DNA of 22,627 nt from Firmicutes bacterium CAG:582. Lineage in GTDB: Bacteria; Bacillota_I; Bacilli_A; RF39; UBA660. A model generated the notes under the pieces. The model was not told the origin of the DNA. It was given only the letters and a program-made list of their open reading frames with translations, and ran no database searches. The stretch spans positions 1 through 22,627 of the forward strand of contig FR884148.1 of the NCBI GenBank assembly GCA_000435515.1, read 5' to 3'. The translations under genes and the position numbers were made by a program. Of this stretch, positions 1 through 7,708 are shown piece after piece; positions within the stretch are counted from its first letter, which is position 1; every line of letters begins with the position of its first letter.

Positions 1-12
1 ATCCTATTTTTA

Positions 13-43
13 ATTATACTACATATTTGTTGTAATATGTAAA
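13..43 (-). promoter_or_regulatory. Possible promoter for a gene beyond the left edge
   Basis: On the minus strand a perfect TATAAT (complement of 13-18) is preceded by TTTACA (complement of 38-43) at a long spacing of 19. It lies downstream of the rplQ terminator and points out of the window, so it could drive the next minus-strand gene. A 7-bp inverted repeat (ACATATT/AATATGT, 21-27 and 34-40) fills the spacer. No coding sequence is visible in 1-76. The match is partial and the target gene is not in view. Confidence 0.35.
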
Positions 44-76
44 CTTTATTTTAGGTTGTGTAAAGTAAATTATTGC

Positions 77-113
77 AAAAAAAAAGACTTGATTAGTCAA
101 CTAATTCAAGTCT
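77..113 (-). terminator. Intrinsic terminator of the ribosomal superoperon, embedded in rplQ
   Basis: On the minus strand AGACTTG, a bulged A, and ATTAG pair with CTAAT and CAAGTCT around a TTGA loop. This gives a 12-bp stem followed directly by nine T. The upstream arm is made of the last rplQ codons and the TAA stop (complement of 93-95) lies inside the stem, so coding and termination signals overlap. Confidence 0.9.
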
Positions 114-434
114 AACAGTTAAGGCGTCATCGCCTATTCTTTCTTTTAATTTAATGATTCTTGTATATCCACCATTTCTATTTGCATATTTTGGTGCTAA
201 TTCATCAAATACTTTACTTACTACAGCTTTATCATTATGTAAGAAAGCTAATGCTTTTCTTCTTGAAACTAATGTACCAGTTTTTCCGTAAGTAATCATT
301 TTATCAACAAATTTTCTAACTTCTTTAGCTCTAGCTTCAGTTGTTACAACATAACCATTGTTGATTACGTCTTTAGTTATTCCAGCAAGAATACTTCTTC
401 TGATTCTAGATTCTCTACCTAATTTTCTATACAT
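93..434 (-). CDS. rplQ: 50S ribosomal protein L17
   Basis: L17 is a large-subunit protein located near the peptide exit tunnel. The family signature is clear at the N-terminus (YRKLGRESR) and continues through the region ending VRLELVD. I start at the ATG at 434 (113 residues) because GGAGG then lies 8 bases upstream; the ATG at 440 would sit only 2 bases from it. It is the last gene of the alpha operon, directly after rpoA as in other Firmicutes. Its 3' end doubles as the operon terminator hairpin. Confidence 0.95.
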   Translation of the reverse strand: MYRKLGRESRIRRSILAGITKDVINNGYVVTTEARAKEVRKFVDKMITYGKTGTLVSRRKALAFLHNDKAVVSKVFDELAPKYANRNGGYTRIIKLKERIGDDALTVRLELVD

Positions 435-457
435 CGTCATATCCTCCTTCTTTGGTT

Positions 458-1396
458 TTAGTCTTTAAATTTTAATCCCATTTCGTTTACTTTATCGATT
501 ACTTCTTTAAGTGATTTCTTACCTAAATTTCTAATCTTAGTAACTTCAACTTCTTTTTTATCAATTAAATCTTGCATTGTATGAATATTTGCTCTCTTTA
601 AGCAGTTATAAGCTCTTACACTGAATTCAATTTCTTCAATTGGAGTTTCAAGTGTTTTAGTTATTGTATCTACTTTCTTTTCAGCAATTATTCCTGTTAC
701 ATCAGCTATATGATTTAAATCAGTAATAATATTTAAATGTTCAATTAAAATTCTACTTGCTAATGCCATACATTCTTCTGGAGTTATAGATCCATTAGTG
801 TATACAGACATTATTAGTTTGTCATAGTTTTCATTATGACCTACACGAGCACTTTCAACCTCAAATGCTACGTTTTCAACTGGAGAATAAATTGAATCAA
901 TAGGAATTAATCCAACAACATCTCCAAGTGTTTTTTTGTTTTCTTTTGCATCAACATATCCACGACCATTATTAACAGTCATTTCAATATCAATTTTTCC
1001 ACCCTTAACTAAATTACAAATAACTAAATCAGGATTTACTATTTCGATATCAGCGTCATGTTCAATTTCACCAGCTGTAACAGGTCCTTCCTTAGCAACA
1101 GAAAGTTTAATTACTTTCTTTTCTGTTGAATGATTCTTTACAACTAAAGTTTTGATATTAAGAATAATGTTCATAACATCTTCTCTAACACCATCTATTT
1201 TTTGGAATTCATGTAAAACTCCATCAATTTTAACACTAGTAACAGCCGAACCAGGCATACTAGATAACATAACTCTTCTTAATGCATTACCTATAGTTGT
1301 ACCAAAACCTCTTTCAAGTGGTTCTAGTTCAAATTTTCCATAATTCTTACTTTCACAATATTCAGTAATTTTATAGTCTGGTTTTTCAAAATTCAT
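458..1396 (-). CDS. rpoA: DNA-directed RNA polymerase subunit alpha
   Basis: The alpha subunit dimerises to nucleate RNA polymerase assembly and contacts UP elements and activators. At 312 residues it has normal length. The N-terminal assembly domain carries LERGFGTTIGNALRR (about residues 27-41). The C-terminal DNA-binding domain spans about 250-312, with the SVRAYNCLKRANI helix near 259-271 and the NLGKKSLKE helix-hairpin element near 290-297. An acidic, Thr-rich linker joins the two. The gene lies between rpsK and rplQ, its usual place, with GAGGAT upstream of the ATG. Confidence 0.98.
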   Translation of the reverse strand: MNFEKPDYKITEYCESKNYGKFELEPLERGFGTTIGNALRRVMLSSMPGSAVTSVKIDGVLHEFQKIDGVREDVMNIILNIKTLVVKNHSTEKKVIKLSVAKEGPVTAGEIEHDADIEIVNPDLVICNLVKGGKIDIEMTVNNGRGYVDAKENKKTLGDVVGLIPIDSIYSPVENVAFEVESARVGHNENYDKLIMSVYTNGSITPEECMALASRILIEHLNIITDLNHIADVTGIIAEKKVDTITKTLETPIEEIEFSVRAYNCLKRANIHTMQDLIDKKEVEVTKIRNLGKKSLKEVIDKVNEMGLKFKD

Positions 1397-1420
1397 ATTT
1401 AAATCCTCTTTTCCTTTGTA

Positions 1421-1804
1421 TTAGTTTCTTGGACGTTTTGGTGGTCTACAACCATTATGTGGTACTGGTGTTTCATCGTTAATAGCTGTAATTTCTAATC
1501 CTACTGATTGAAGTGAACGAATAGCAGTTTCTCTACCTCCACCTAATCCTTTAACGAATACTTCAACTTTAACAACTCCAGCATCCATAGCAGCTTTTCC
1601 TGCAGATTCAGCAGCAAGTCCTGCAGCATAAGGAGTTTTCTTTTTACTACCTTTATAACCAATAGTTCCAGAAGATGCCCAACTGATTGTATTACCATCT
1701 TTATCTGTAATAGTAACTAATGTATTATTATAAGATGAAGATATATGAGCTTGAGCTTCAGGAATATTCTTTTTAATTTTTCTTTTTCTTCTATTATAAG
1801 CCAT
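1421..1804 (-). CDS. rpsK: 30S ribosomal protein S11
   Basis: S11 sits on the platform of the small subunit and contacts mRNA in the Shine-Dalgarno region. The 127-residue protein shows family motifs ASSGTIGYKGSKKKTPYAA in the middle and the conserved C-terminus PVPHNGCRPPKRPRN. A strong AGGAGGT precedes the ATG. It follows rpsM and precedes rpoA, the standard alpha-operon order, and has normal length. Confidence 0.98.
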   Translation of the reverse strand: MAYNRRKRKIKKNIPEAQAHISSSYNNTLVTITDKDGNTISWASSGTIGYKGSKKKTPYAAGLAAESAGKAAMDAGVVKVEVFVKGLGGGRETAIRSLQSVGLEITAINDETPVPHNGCRPPKRPRN

Positions 1805-1822
1805 TATTATACCTCCTATTTA

Positions 1823-2197
1823 TTATTTACCAACTTTTTTCTTGTTAGCAACTACTTTACCTTTTCCTTTACGAGTCTTAGCATTACTTCTAGTACTTTG
1901 TCCATGAACTGGTAAACCTTTAATATGTCTTATACCTTGATAAGATTTAATTTCCATTTTGTTTTTGATGTTCATTTGAACTTCTCTACGAAGTTCTCCT
2001 TCAACTACAAATTTATCAACTTCAGTTCTTAATAAAGCTTCTTGTTCAGTAGTTAAATCTCTTACTTTCATTTCAGGATCAATTTTAGCTTCTGCACAGA
2101 TTTTTTTAGCAGTGCTTTGTCCTACTCCATAAATAGCAGTTAAACCAATATATAAAGCTTTATCTTTTGGTAATTCTATATTTTTAATACGTGCCAT
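1823..2197 (-). CDS. rpsM: 30S ribosomal protein S13
   Basis: S13 lies in the head of the small subunit and bridges to the large subunit and P-site tRNA. Of 124 residues, the N-terminal helix-two-turn-helix region (GVGQSTAKKIC near 25-35) and the C-terminal GIRHIKGLPVHGQSTRSNA segment match the family, followed by a Lys-rich tail. GGAGG lies upstream of the ATG. It is placed between rpmJ and rpsK as in Bacillus. Confidence 0.97.
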   Translation of the reverse strand: MARIKNIELPKDKALYIGLTAIYGVGQSTAKKICAEAKIDPEMKVRDLTTEQEALLRTEVDKFVVEGELRREVQMNIKNKMEIKSYQGIRHIKGLPVHGQSTRSNAKTRKGKGKVVANKKKVGK

Positions 2198-2211
2198 ATA
2201 TTATTTTCCTC

Positions 2212-2325
2212 CTAGCCTTGTACTTGTTTGTGTTTTGGATTTTCACAAATAATTCTAATTTTACCTTTTCTTTTTATTGTTCTGCATTTTGCACACATTT
2301 TTTTAACTGATGCTCTTACTTTCAT
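2212..2325 (-). CDS. rpmJ: 50S ribosomal protein L36, zinc-binding form
   Basis: L36 is the smallest large-subunit protein. I read 37 codons from the ATG at 2325 to TAG at 2212-2214: MKVRASVKKMCAKC at the start and CENPKHKQVQG at the end. C11, C14, C27 and H32 form the canonical zinc-ribbon set, so this is the zinc-containing paralogue. It lies between infA and rpsM, as expected, with GGAGGAA upstream. Confidence 0.96.
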   Translation of the reverse strand: MKVRASVKKMCAKCRTIKRKGKIRIICENPKHKQVQG

Positions 2326-2338
2326 AAAATTTCCTCCA

Positions 2339-2551
2339 TTATTTTCTATATTTTATAATCCCATGTGTTAAATCAGTTGGTGACATTTCTACTGTAACTC
2401 TATCACCTGCTAAAATACGGATCATGTTCATACGTATTTTACCAGAAACACGGGCAGTTACAATAAGCTTATTATCTAACTCAATCTTATATATTTCATG
2501 AGTTACGTCGATTACTTTACCTTCGACTTCAATTTTTTGCTCTTTAGCCAT
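2339..2551 (-). CDS. infA: Translation initiation factor IF-1
   Basis: IF-1 is a one-domain OB-fold protein that occupies the A site during initiation. The 70-residue sequence has the family core VSGKIRMNMIRILAGDRVTVEMSPTDLTHG in its second half. The second and third strands diverge: EIYKIELDNKLIVTARV stands where most family members have an LPNAxFxVxLENGHxVLA pattern. The gene is 3 bases from map and lies before rpmJ, as in Bacillus. Confidence 0.95.
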   Translation of the reverse strand: MAKEQKIEVEGKVIDVTHEIYKIELDNKLIVTARVSGKIRMNMIRILAGDRVTVEMSPTDLTHGIIKYRK

Positions 2552-2554
2552 TTT

Positions 2555-3301
2555 TCACTCTCCTGTAAGAATTTCATATCCATCTTTTCTTATAGCAACG
2601 GTATGTTCAAAGTGAGCGCTTGGACTTCCATCTTCAGTTACGATTGTCCAGTCGTCATCTAACATTACAACATATCTCTTTCCAGCCGTTAACATTGGTT
2701 CGACAGCTATAACCATGCCTTCTTTTAGTTTTACTCCAGTATTGTAAATTCCATAGTTTGGAACATCTGGATCTTCATGTAATTCATGACCTACTCCGTG
2801 TCCAACAAGTTCATGTACAACACCTAAGCCATGCTTCTTAGCATATTGACCAATTCTAGCTGAGGCATTTCCAAGTGGAACTCCAGCTTTCAATTCTTTT
2901 AATCCAGTAAATAATGCTTTTTCAGTATGATGCATTAAGTATTCTTTTTCTTTATTTATCTTACCCACTGGATAAGTCCATGCCGAATCAGAATGGTAAC
3001 CCTTATAAAGTGTACAAATATCAAGTGTAACAATATCGCCTTCTTCAAGACATCTATCGCTTCCAATTCCATGTACAACTTCATCATTTACTGAAATACA
3101 TATATTTCCAGGATAACCTTCATATCCTTTACAACTAGGCTCTCCGCCTTTGCTTCTAATGAATTCTCCAGCTAAATCATCTATATATTTAGTTGTTACT
3201 CCAGGTTTTAAGAATTGTTTTAAATATTGATGAGTTTCGTATGTAATATGACCTGATTCTTTAATTAATTTAATTTCGTCATCAGTATATATATTAATCA
3301 T
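2555..3301 (-). CDS. map: Methionine aminopeptidase, type I
   Basis: This cytosolic metalloenzyme removes the initiator Met from nascent proteins. The 248 residues align to the type I family with the five metal ligands visible as D94, D105, H168, E201 and E232, plus the substrate-binding H78 in VVHGIG. There is no N-terminal zinc-finger or linker extension, so it is the short bacterial form. The ATG overlaps the last 8 bases of adk, which suggests coupled translation. The stop codon is TGA. Confidence 0.97.
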   Translation of the reverse strand: MINIYTDDEIKLIKESGHITYETHQYLKQFLKPGVTTKYIDDLAGEFIRSKGGEPSCKGYEGYPGNICISVNDEVVHGIGSDRCLEEGDIVTLDICTLYKGYHSDSAWTYPVGKINKEKEYLMHHTEKALFTGLKELKAGVPLGNASARIGQYAKKHGLGVVHELVGHGVGHELHEDPDVPNYGIYNTGVKLKEGMVIAVEPMLTAGKRYVVMLDDDWTIVTEDGSPSAHFEHTVAIRKDGYEILTGE

Positions 3302-3944
3302 TAACTACACCCTCTATTTCTTTAAAAGTTTCTTCCGGAGATAAACTTGCTACCACGTTAATTATACCTAACTTTTCATAATAGTCAAGTAAAGGTTTGG
3401 TATTACTTAAATATGTTTGAAATCTTTCTTTAAAAGTTTCTTCATTATCATCACTTCTTGATGTTAATGGCACCTTACAATCATCACATAGATCTTTTTC
3501 TTTTGGCATAAGACCTTCTTCATATTTATTATAACCTCTACCACAACTTGGACAACTAACTCTTCCAACAGCTCTTTTCATTGCTGTTAATTCATCAATA
3601 TCCAAATATATAACACAATCTAGTTTAAAATTTAATTCATTTGCTAACTTACTTAAGCTTTCAGCTTGATTTATAGTTCGAGGATATCCATCAAATATAA
3701 ACTTTGAAGATACCCCTGAACTTTCAATCTTACTTTTTAATAAGTTTAAAACTATTTCATCACTGATAAGTTTACCAGCTTCCATAAGTTTCTTTATATC
3801 TTTACCAAGAAGACTTTCTTTTTTAACTTCTTCTCTTAATAAGTCTCCTGTAGAAATATGTTTATATCCATATTTCTTAACTAGCATTTCACTTTGCGTT
3901 CCCTTGCCAGCAGCAGGAGGCGCTATAAAGATAATGTTTTTCAT
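3294..3944 (-). CDS. adk: Adenylate kinase, zinc-LID type
   Basis: Adenylate kinase interconverts ATP plus AMP with two ADP. The 216-residue protein has the long LID typical of Gram-positive enzymes with a four-cysteine zinc site (C131, C134, C153, C156). The NMP-binding FDGYPRT is at 84-90 and STGDLLREE at 31-39. The phosphate loop is unusual: residues 8-16 read APPAAGKGT, so the first Gly of GxxxxGK is Ala8, and Ala11 replaces the usual second Gly. Lys14 is kept. The ATG overlaps the secY stop as ATGA. Confidence 0.96.
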   Translation of the reverse strand: MKNIIFIAPPAAGKGTQSEMLVKKYGYKHISTGDLLREEVKKESLLGKDIKKLMEAGKLISDEIVLNLLKSKIESSGVSSKFIFDGYPRTINQAESLSKLANELNFKLDCVIYLDIDELTAMKRAVGRVSCPSCGRGYNKYEEGLMPKEKDLCDDCKVPLTSRSDDNEETFKERFQTYLSNTKPLLDYYEKLGIINVVASLSPEETFKEIEGVVND

Positions 3945-5209
3945 CTTCTATGTCTTCTCTTTCTACTACCTTGATAACTTCTACTAACAATGCTACTTTC
4001 AAGTTGTTTATAAGTTTCAAGAGCAACACCAACTACAATTAGTAATCCTGTACCTCCAAGTGTTACAGCACTTGATAATGAAGATACTTTACTAAATAAT
4101 ATTGGAATAGAAGCGATAACAATTAGGAATAAACTTCCAACAACTGTTAATCTAGAAATTGTTCCTTTTAAGAACATCTCTGTTTTTTCACCAGGAGTAA
4201 TTCCTGGAATATAACTTCTATTTTTATCTAGGTTTTCACTCATCTCTTTTGGATTAAGTTCCATAAGTGTATATACATATCCAAAAGCAAATATTAATAC
4301 TACATATAATATATAACCAGTTAAAGTTGTATAGTTTAAATAGTTATTAACAATGTTTTGATATGTTTCATTTTTTACAAATTGAGCAATTAATGTAGGA
4401 ATACTTGTTAGAGCACTAGCAAATATTACTGGCATAACACTAGCTGAGTTTAATTTCAAAGGAATATAAGATTGTTCTTGATTATAAGAACTATCTGTTC
4501 TTTGACTATGTTGTATTGGTATTCTTCTTTCAGATATTTGCATGTATACAACTCCTACTAGAATAACTAAATAAGCTATTATGAATAATACAAATAAGCT
4601 TATTCCAACAACTCGTGTAAATGTATCAGCTAATATTAAGTCTTTAAATGCTGTTATAAATGTTGATGGTAATGTATTAACGATACCAGCCATAATAAAT
4701 AGTGATATACCATTACCTAATCCTTTATTTGTAACAACATCAGCTAACCATAATAGTAATGAAGTTCCTGCAGTTAATATTATTGTTGTTTTTAATATTT
4801 CAACAGTGCTTCCACCCATAAATGCAACTGAGTATATATAACCTTGGACAAATGCAAATAGAATACCTAAGTATCTATTAATCTTATTTATCTTTTGTCT
4901 ACCAGTGGCACCTTGTTCTTTTAATTCTTTAAAATATGGAATAATATCCATTTGTAATAATTGTGTAAGGATTGTTGCCGAAATATATGGCATAACACCT
5001 AACGCAAATATTGAAAAAGTTTTTAAACTACCACCACTCATTAAATTTAGTAAATCTAAGAAATCTAAATTTTGAGTAATACTTTTTGCATGGGGAACTA
5101 CTATGTTAGTACCTAATCCAAAGATAGCTAAAATAGCTAAGGTGATATAAATTCTTTTTCTTAAATCTTTATTTTTAGAACTAAATAGTCCTTTAAGACT
5201 TTTGAACAT
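3941..5209 (-). CDS. secY: Preprotein translocase subunit SecY
   Basis: SecY is the pore of the Sec translocon in the cytoplasmic membrane. It has 422 residues with about ten hydrophobic segments, starting near residues 20-40. The conserved cytoplasmic loop before the later half contains ISERRIPIQHSQR (about 227-239), and PGITPGEKTEMFL lies near 337-349. The C-terminus is strongly basic (SRKRRHRR). It sits between rplO and adk, the normal Firmicutes order. The stop is TGA, overlapping the adk start. Confidence 0.98.
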   Translation of the reverse strand: MFKSLKGLFSSKNKDLRKRIYITLAILAIFGLGTNIVVPHAKSITQNLDFLDLLNLMSGGSLKTFSIFALGVMPYISATILTQLLQMDIIPYFKELKEQGATGRQKINKINRYLGILFAFVQGYIYSVAFMGGSTVEILKTTIILTAGTSLLLWLADVVTNKGLGNGISLFIMAGIVNTLPSTFITAFKDLILADTFTRVVGISLFVLFIIAYLVILVGVVYMQISERRIPIQHSQRTDSSYNQEQSYIPLKLNSASVMPVIFASALTSIPTLIAQFVKNETYQNIVNNYLNYTTLTGYILYVVLIFAFGYVYTLMELNPKEMSENLDKNRSYIPGITPGEKTEMFLKGTISRLTVVGSLFLIVIASIPILFSKVSSLSSAVTLGGTGLLIVVGVALETYKQLESSIVSRSYQGSRKRRHRR

Positions 5210-5211
5210 CT

Positions 5212-5652
5212 TTAAATCACCTCTGCTGTTCCGCCTAATTCTTCAATCTTTGTAACAGCTCTTGATGAGAATCTATGAGCTTTAACATTAACCTTCTTTT
5301 CTAATTTACCATTAGCAAGTACTTTAACACCAGCTAATTGTTTTTTTACAATACCCATTTCTTTTAAAAGTTCTGGAGTAACTGTATCACCATCATTAAA
5401 TCTGTTTAAATCAGATAAATTGATAGTTGCATATCTTGTTTGGAATCTAGTATTGTTGAATCCTCTTTTTGGGATTCTTCTATATAATGGAGATTGTCCA
5501 CCTTCGAACCAAGCTTTAATGCTTGCTCCACTTCTTGATTTTTGACCGTTTTCACCACGAGTAGATGTTTTACCCATTCCAGATCCTGGTCCACGTCCAA
5601 CTCTTTTTCTTACTTTAGTTTCTGGAGATTTTTCTAAACTATTTAACTTCAT
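5212..5652 (-). CDS. rplO: 50S ribosomal protein L15
   Basis: L15 binds 23S rRNA in the large-subunit core. The family N-terminus MKLNSLEKSPETKVRKRVGR and the Gly-rich GSGMGKTSTRGENGQKSRSG extension are present, followed by PKRGFNN and the globular domain. The ATG at 5652 gives 146 residues and is preceded by GAGGAG. It begins one base after the rpsE stop codon, so no rpmD gene lies between them. Confidence 0.97.
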   Translation of the reverse strand: MKLNSLEKSPETKVRKRVGRGPGSGMGKTSTRGENGQKSRSGASIKAWFEGGQSPLYRRIPKRGFNNTRFQTRYATINLSDLNRFNDGDTVTPELLKEMGIVKKQLAGVKVLANGKLEKKVNVKAHRFSSRAVTKIEELGGTAEVI

Positions 5653-5653
5653 A

Positions 5654-6163
5654 TTATAACTCCTCAACTTTCTTACCACGTAATTCTGCAATTTGTTCAG
5701 CAGTACGTTGTGATTTTAAAGCTTCTAGTGTAGCTTTAGCAACGTTAACTTGAGTATTTGATCCTAAAGACTTAGAAACGATATCTTTAACACCAGCTAA
5801 TTCAAGAACGGCACGAGCAGCTCCACCAGCGATGATTCCTGTACCTTTTGGAGCAGGTTTAATCATAACTTTAGCTCTTCCACATACTCCAATAGCTTCA
5901 TGTGGAATAGTTCTAGCATCAACTAGTGATACTCTAACTAAATTCTTATTAGCAGCTTGTAATCCTTTTTTAATTGCTTCAGGTACTTCATTAGCCTTAC
6001 CTGTTCCAATTCCTACTAATCCTTTTCCGTCACCAACTACCATTGTAGCTGAAAATCTAAAATGACGTCCACCTTTAGTAACCTTTGTTACTCTAGAGAT
6101 GGTAATAACTTTTTCATCTAAAAGTTTTTTCTTAGGGTCCATAACTTTTTCTTGTCTTGCCAT
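5654..6163 (-). CDS. rpsE: 30S ribosomal protein S5
   Basis: S5 lines the mRNA entry site and affects decoding fidelity. The double-stranded RNA-binding part contains ISRVTKVTKGGRHFRFSAT (about 22-40) and GDGKGLVGIGTGKANEV. The C-terminal domain includes GTGIIAGGAARAVLELAG. Length 169 is normal. A strong AGGAGGT precedes the ATG. It is followed directly by rplO rather than rpmD. Confidence 0.98.
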   Translation of the reverse strand: MARQEKVMDPKKKLLDEKVITISRVTKVTKGGRHFRFSATMVVGDGKGLVGIGTGKANEVPEAIKKGLQAANKNLVRVSLVDARTIPHEAIGVCGRAKVMIKPAPKGTGIIAGGAARAVLELAGVKDIVSKSLGSNTQVNVAKATLEALKSQRTAEQIAELRGKKVEEL

Positions 6164-6173
6164 AATCTACCTC

Positions 6174-6530
6174 CTAAAATTCCAATCCTGCTTCACGTGC
6201 AGCTTCAGCTAAAGCTTCAACACGTCCATGATATTGGTATCCACCTCTATCGAATACTACTTTTGTAATACCAGCTTTTTTAGCTTTTTTAGCAACATCA
6301 GCACCTACTAATTTAGCACCTTCAGCGTTTCCACCATTTTTGATTTTTAATTCAACACTTGAAGAACTAACTAAGGTAGTTCCTTTTTCGTCATCAATTA
6401 TTTGTGCGAAAATATGAGAATTAGATCTAAATACATTTAATCTTGGACATTCACTAGTACCTGCAACTTTATTACGAACTCTTGTATGTCTTCTTTGTCT
6501 TGCGACATTAGTTGATTCTTTCTTTATCAT
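6174..6530 (-). CDS. rplR: 50S ribosomal protein L18
   Basis: L18 forms the 5S rRNA complex with L5. The 118-residue protein has the basic N-terminus RQRRHTRVRNKV, the PRLNVFRSNSHIFAQIIDD strand pair, and the C-terminal motif VVFDRGGYQYHGRVEALAEA, all family hallmarks. AGGAGGG precedes the ATG. It lies between rplF and rpsE in standard spc order. Confidence 0.97.
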   Translation of the reverse strand: MIKKESTNVARQRRHTRVRNKVAGTSECPRLNVFRSNSHIFAQIIDDEKGTTLVSSSSVELKIKNGGNAEGAKLVGADVAKKAKKAGITKVVFDRGGYQYHGRVEALAEAAREAGLEF

Positions 6531-6544
6531 ATTAACCCTCCTAC

Positions 6545-7084
6545 CTATTTAGATGCTTTCTTTCCTTCTTTACGTCTTATGTATTCGCCTTTATAACGTA
6601 TACCTTTACCTTTATAAGGTTCTGGTTCACGAATCTTACGAACATTAGCCGCAAATTCAGATACTTTTTGTTTATCAATTCCACTAACAGTTATTTCTGT
6701 ATTTGATACTGATTCAACTTTTAAATCACTTGGAACTATTACTTCTACTGGATGAGAATAACCAGCAGAAACTGTAATCTTGTTTCCAACAACTGTAAAT
6801 TTGTAACCAACACCAACAGCTTCTAATCCTTTTTGGAATCCTTCAGATACACCAATTAACATATTTGAAATTAATGCATTTGTTGTTCCGTGTAAAGATT
6901 TTACTTCTTTAGTTTCGTTTGCACGAGTAACTTTAATAGTTTCATCTTTTACTTCAACAGTTATATCTTTACTAAAAGTATAACTTAATTCTCCTTTTGG
7001 TCCTTTAACAGTGATAGTATTACCTTCAACTGTTACATTTACACCAGCAGGAACTTTTAAAACTCTATTTCCTATTCTACTCAT
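6545..7084 (-). CDS. rplF: 50S ribosomal protein L6
   Basis: L6 sits near the factor-binding region of the large subunit. The start is the ATG at 7084 (MSRIGNRVLKVPAGVNV), giving 179 residues; an upstream in-frame TTG would add an atypical extension. The two repeated domains are visible. The conserved C-terminal segment IREPEPYKGKGIRYKGEYIRRKEGK is intact. The ribosome binding site, AAGGAAAA, is weaker than that of most neighbours. Confidence 0.97.
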   Translation of the reverse strand: MSRIGNRVLKVPAGVNVTVEGNTITVKGPKGELSYTFSKDITVEVKDETIKVTRANETKEVKSLHGTTNALISNMLIGVSEGFQKGLEAVGVGYKFTVVGNKITVSAGYSHPVEVIVPSDLKVESVSNTEITVSGIDKQKVSEFAANVRKIREPEPYKGKGIRYKGEYIRRKEGKKASK

Positions 7085-7101
7085 AACCAATATTTTCCTT
7101 G

Positions 7102-7500
7102 TTACCAAATGTAAGCAAGTACTTCTCCTCCTAGCTTTTTATTTCTAGCATCTCTATCAGTCATAATACCTTCAGAAGTAGATATTATTGCTATACCTAA
7201 ACCATTTAGAACTCTAGGAAGTTCATCACATTTGGCATAAACTCTTAAACCAGATTTACTGATTCTTTTTAAACCAGTGATAACTCTAACTTTTTTATCT
7301 TCAGCATATTTTAAGTTTAATGTTAAAGTATTTCCATTAGGAGCTTCAACTAGTTTATAATCGCTTATATATCCTTCTTCTTTTAATATTCTAGCGATTT
7401 CTACTGTCATTTTTGTTCCAATAACATCAACAGTATCATATTTCATTTGATTTGCATTACGAATTCTTGTAAGCATATCTGCTATTTTATCTGCTACCAT
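7102..7500 (-). CDS. rpsH: 30S ribosomal protein S8
   Basis: S8 is a primary 16S rRNA-binding protein; in E. coli it is also the translational repressor of the spc operon. From the ATG at 7500 it has 132 residues: the N-terminus ADKIADMLTRIRNANQ is the family signature. The RNA-binding C-terminus has STSEGIMTDRDARNKKLGGEVLAYIW. AAGGAAG precedes the start. Confidence 0.97.
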   Translation of the reverse strand: MVADKIADMLTRIRNANQMKYDTVDVIGTKMTVEIARILKEEGYISDYKLVEAPNGNTLTLNLKYAEDKKVRVITGLKRISKSGLRVYAKCDELPRVLNGLGIAIISTSEGIMTDRDARNKKLGGEVLAYIW

Positions 7501-7514
7501 AATTAACTTCCTTT

Positions 7515-7700
7515 CTACCAACTTGATTTCTTTACTCCAGGTATTTGTCCTTGATTTGCAAGTTCTCTAAAACAAATACGGCATAGTCCAAATTTACGTA
7601 GAACACCATGAGGTCTTCCACATCTTTGACAACGAGTATATTCTCTAACTTTAAATTTTTGTGGGCGATTTGCCTTAACAATCATACTTTTCTTAGCCAT
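7515..7700 (-). CDS. rpsN: 30S ribosomal protein S14, zinc-ribbon (type Z)
   Basis: S14 is in the head of the small subunit. At 61 residues this is the short zinc-binding form usual in Firmicutes, with C24-x2-C27 and C40-x2-C43. The C-terminus GQIPGVKKSSW is typical. It lies between rplE and rpsH, the expected place. Confidence 0.98.
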   Translation of the reverse strand: MAKKSMIVKANRPQKFKVREYTRCQRCGRPHGVLRKFGLCRICFRELANQGQIPGVKKSSW

Positions 7701-7708
7701 TAATATAC

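Noticed and set aside
21..40. ACATATT/AATATGT inverted repeat near the left edge
   Set aside because: No T tract and low GC, so not a convincing terminator; could be part of the adjacent promoter region only.
3941..5209. Mycoplasma-type genetic code (TGA as Trp)
   Set aside because: secY and map end in TGA at positions that fit family C-termini and tight operon junctions, and Trp is encoded by TGG, for example at the end of rpsN.
5212..5691. Longer rplO reading with a 13-residue N-terminal extension overlapping rpsE
   Set aside because: The ATG at 5652 has GAGGAG upstream and matches the family N-terminus; the extension is unlike L15.
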